Source: an uncultured Verrucomicrobia subdivision 3 bacterium
GTDB taxonomy: Bacteria; Verrucomicrobiota; Verrucomicrobiia; Limisphaerales; UBA11358
Length of the DNA: 64,000 bases
Direction of reading: 5' to 3'
NCBI GenBank assembly: GCA_903872345.1
Contig: CAIQKM010000062.1
Span: 1-64,000 of the forward strand
A program made the position numbers and the translations under genes. Below the pieces are notes generated by a model. It saw only the letters and a program-made list of their open reading frames with translations. It searched no databases and had not been told where the DNA came from. Shown here in pieces: positions 63,950 to 64,000 of this stretch. Positions within the stretch are counted from its first letter, which is position 1, and the number at the start of each line of letters is the position of its first letter.

Positions 63950-64000
63950 AAGTTTGGCTTTGACGTGTTTTTTTTAAATGAGTTCAGTGCATCATCACTT

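Overview
The window is GC-rich bacterial DNA, most likely from the phylum Verrucomicrobiota (Limisphaerales/Pedosphaera-like). This is inferred from gene content. There are giant secreted proteins built from autotransporter-associated beta-strand repeats, an orphan pseudopilin-like protein with an H-X9-DG tail, a surface protein with a C-terminal 'FYRL'-type tail, a sensor kinase with regulator-propeller blades, and a DUF2723 membrane protein with TPRs. Many starts lack a clear Shine-Dalgarno, and several families of imperfect-palindrome repeats lie between genes.

Layout. 1-4.7 kb: end of an unknown gene, a 0.6-kb repeat-rich spacer, a MurG-like glycosyltransferase, small membrane or secreted proteins and an LRR_5 surface protein. 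5-9.9 kb: two large secreted proteins on the minus strand that look like a glycan-utilisation pair. 10.3-14.9 kb: a secreted beta-propeller protein and a MacA/MacB exporter. 15.1-30.8 kb: a GH2 beta-galactosidase-like enzyme, a propeller sensor kinase with its LuxR-type regulator, a 2069-residue beta-helix protein, a pseudopilin-like protein and a Tat-exported metallophosphoesterase. 31-40.5 kb: a CAU tRNA, a PagL-like lipid A deacylase, a GH9 enzyme, a LemA-TPM-TPM operon, an orphan AbrB protein, a GH1 enzyme, and a GbsR-type regulator with an NAD(P)-binding partner. 40.9-46.5 kb: an ECF sigma factor, a small membrane protein and the DUF2723-TPR protein in one minus-strand unit, then rpsT with a clear promoter and terminator, then rpe. 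46.5-59.4 kb: a second giant secreted protein (2009 residues), a phosphohexomutase, two small conserved proteins, and argC / MgtE-like transporter / methyltransferase / argJ. 59.5-64 kb: an ankyrin protein, tRNA-Leu(UAG) with an integrase fragment beside it, and a TolC-like outer-membrane factor behind a hypothetical gene.

How it fits together. The theme is a polysaccharide-degrading, surface-decorated Gram-negative lifestyle: several secreted glycoside hydrolases, a propeller-type sensor that could read glycan or surface signals, two giant adhesin-like proteins, envelope remodelling (PagL, LemA/TPM) and efflux. Core metabolism (rpe, phosphohexomutase, argC, argJ, rpsT) is mixed in.

The most unusual structure is non-coding. 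At least nine short hairpins share a C-AAC-G (or C-GTT-G) triloop while their stems vary with compensation, and in three copies they keep an exact 13-nt spacing. Separate REP/BIME-like elements carry GGAG or GTAG tetranucleotides at their outer ends. No transposase for either class lies in the window.
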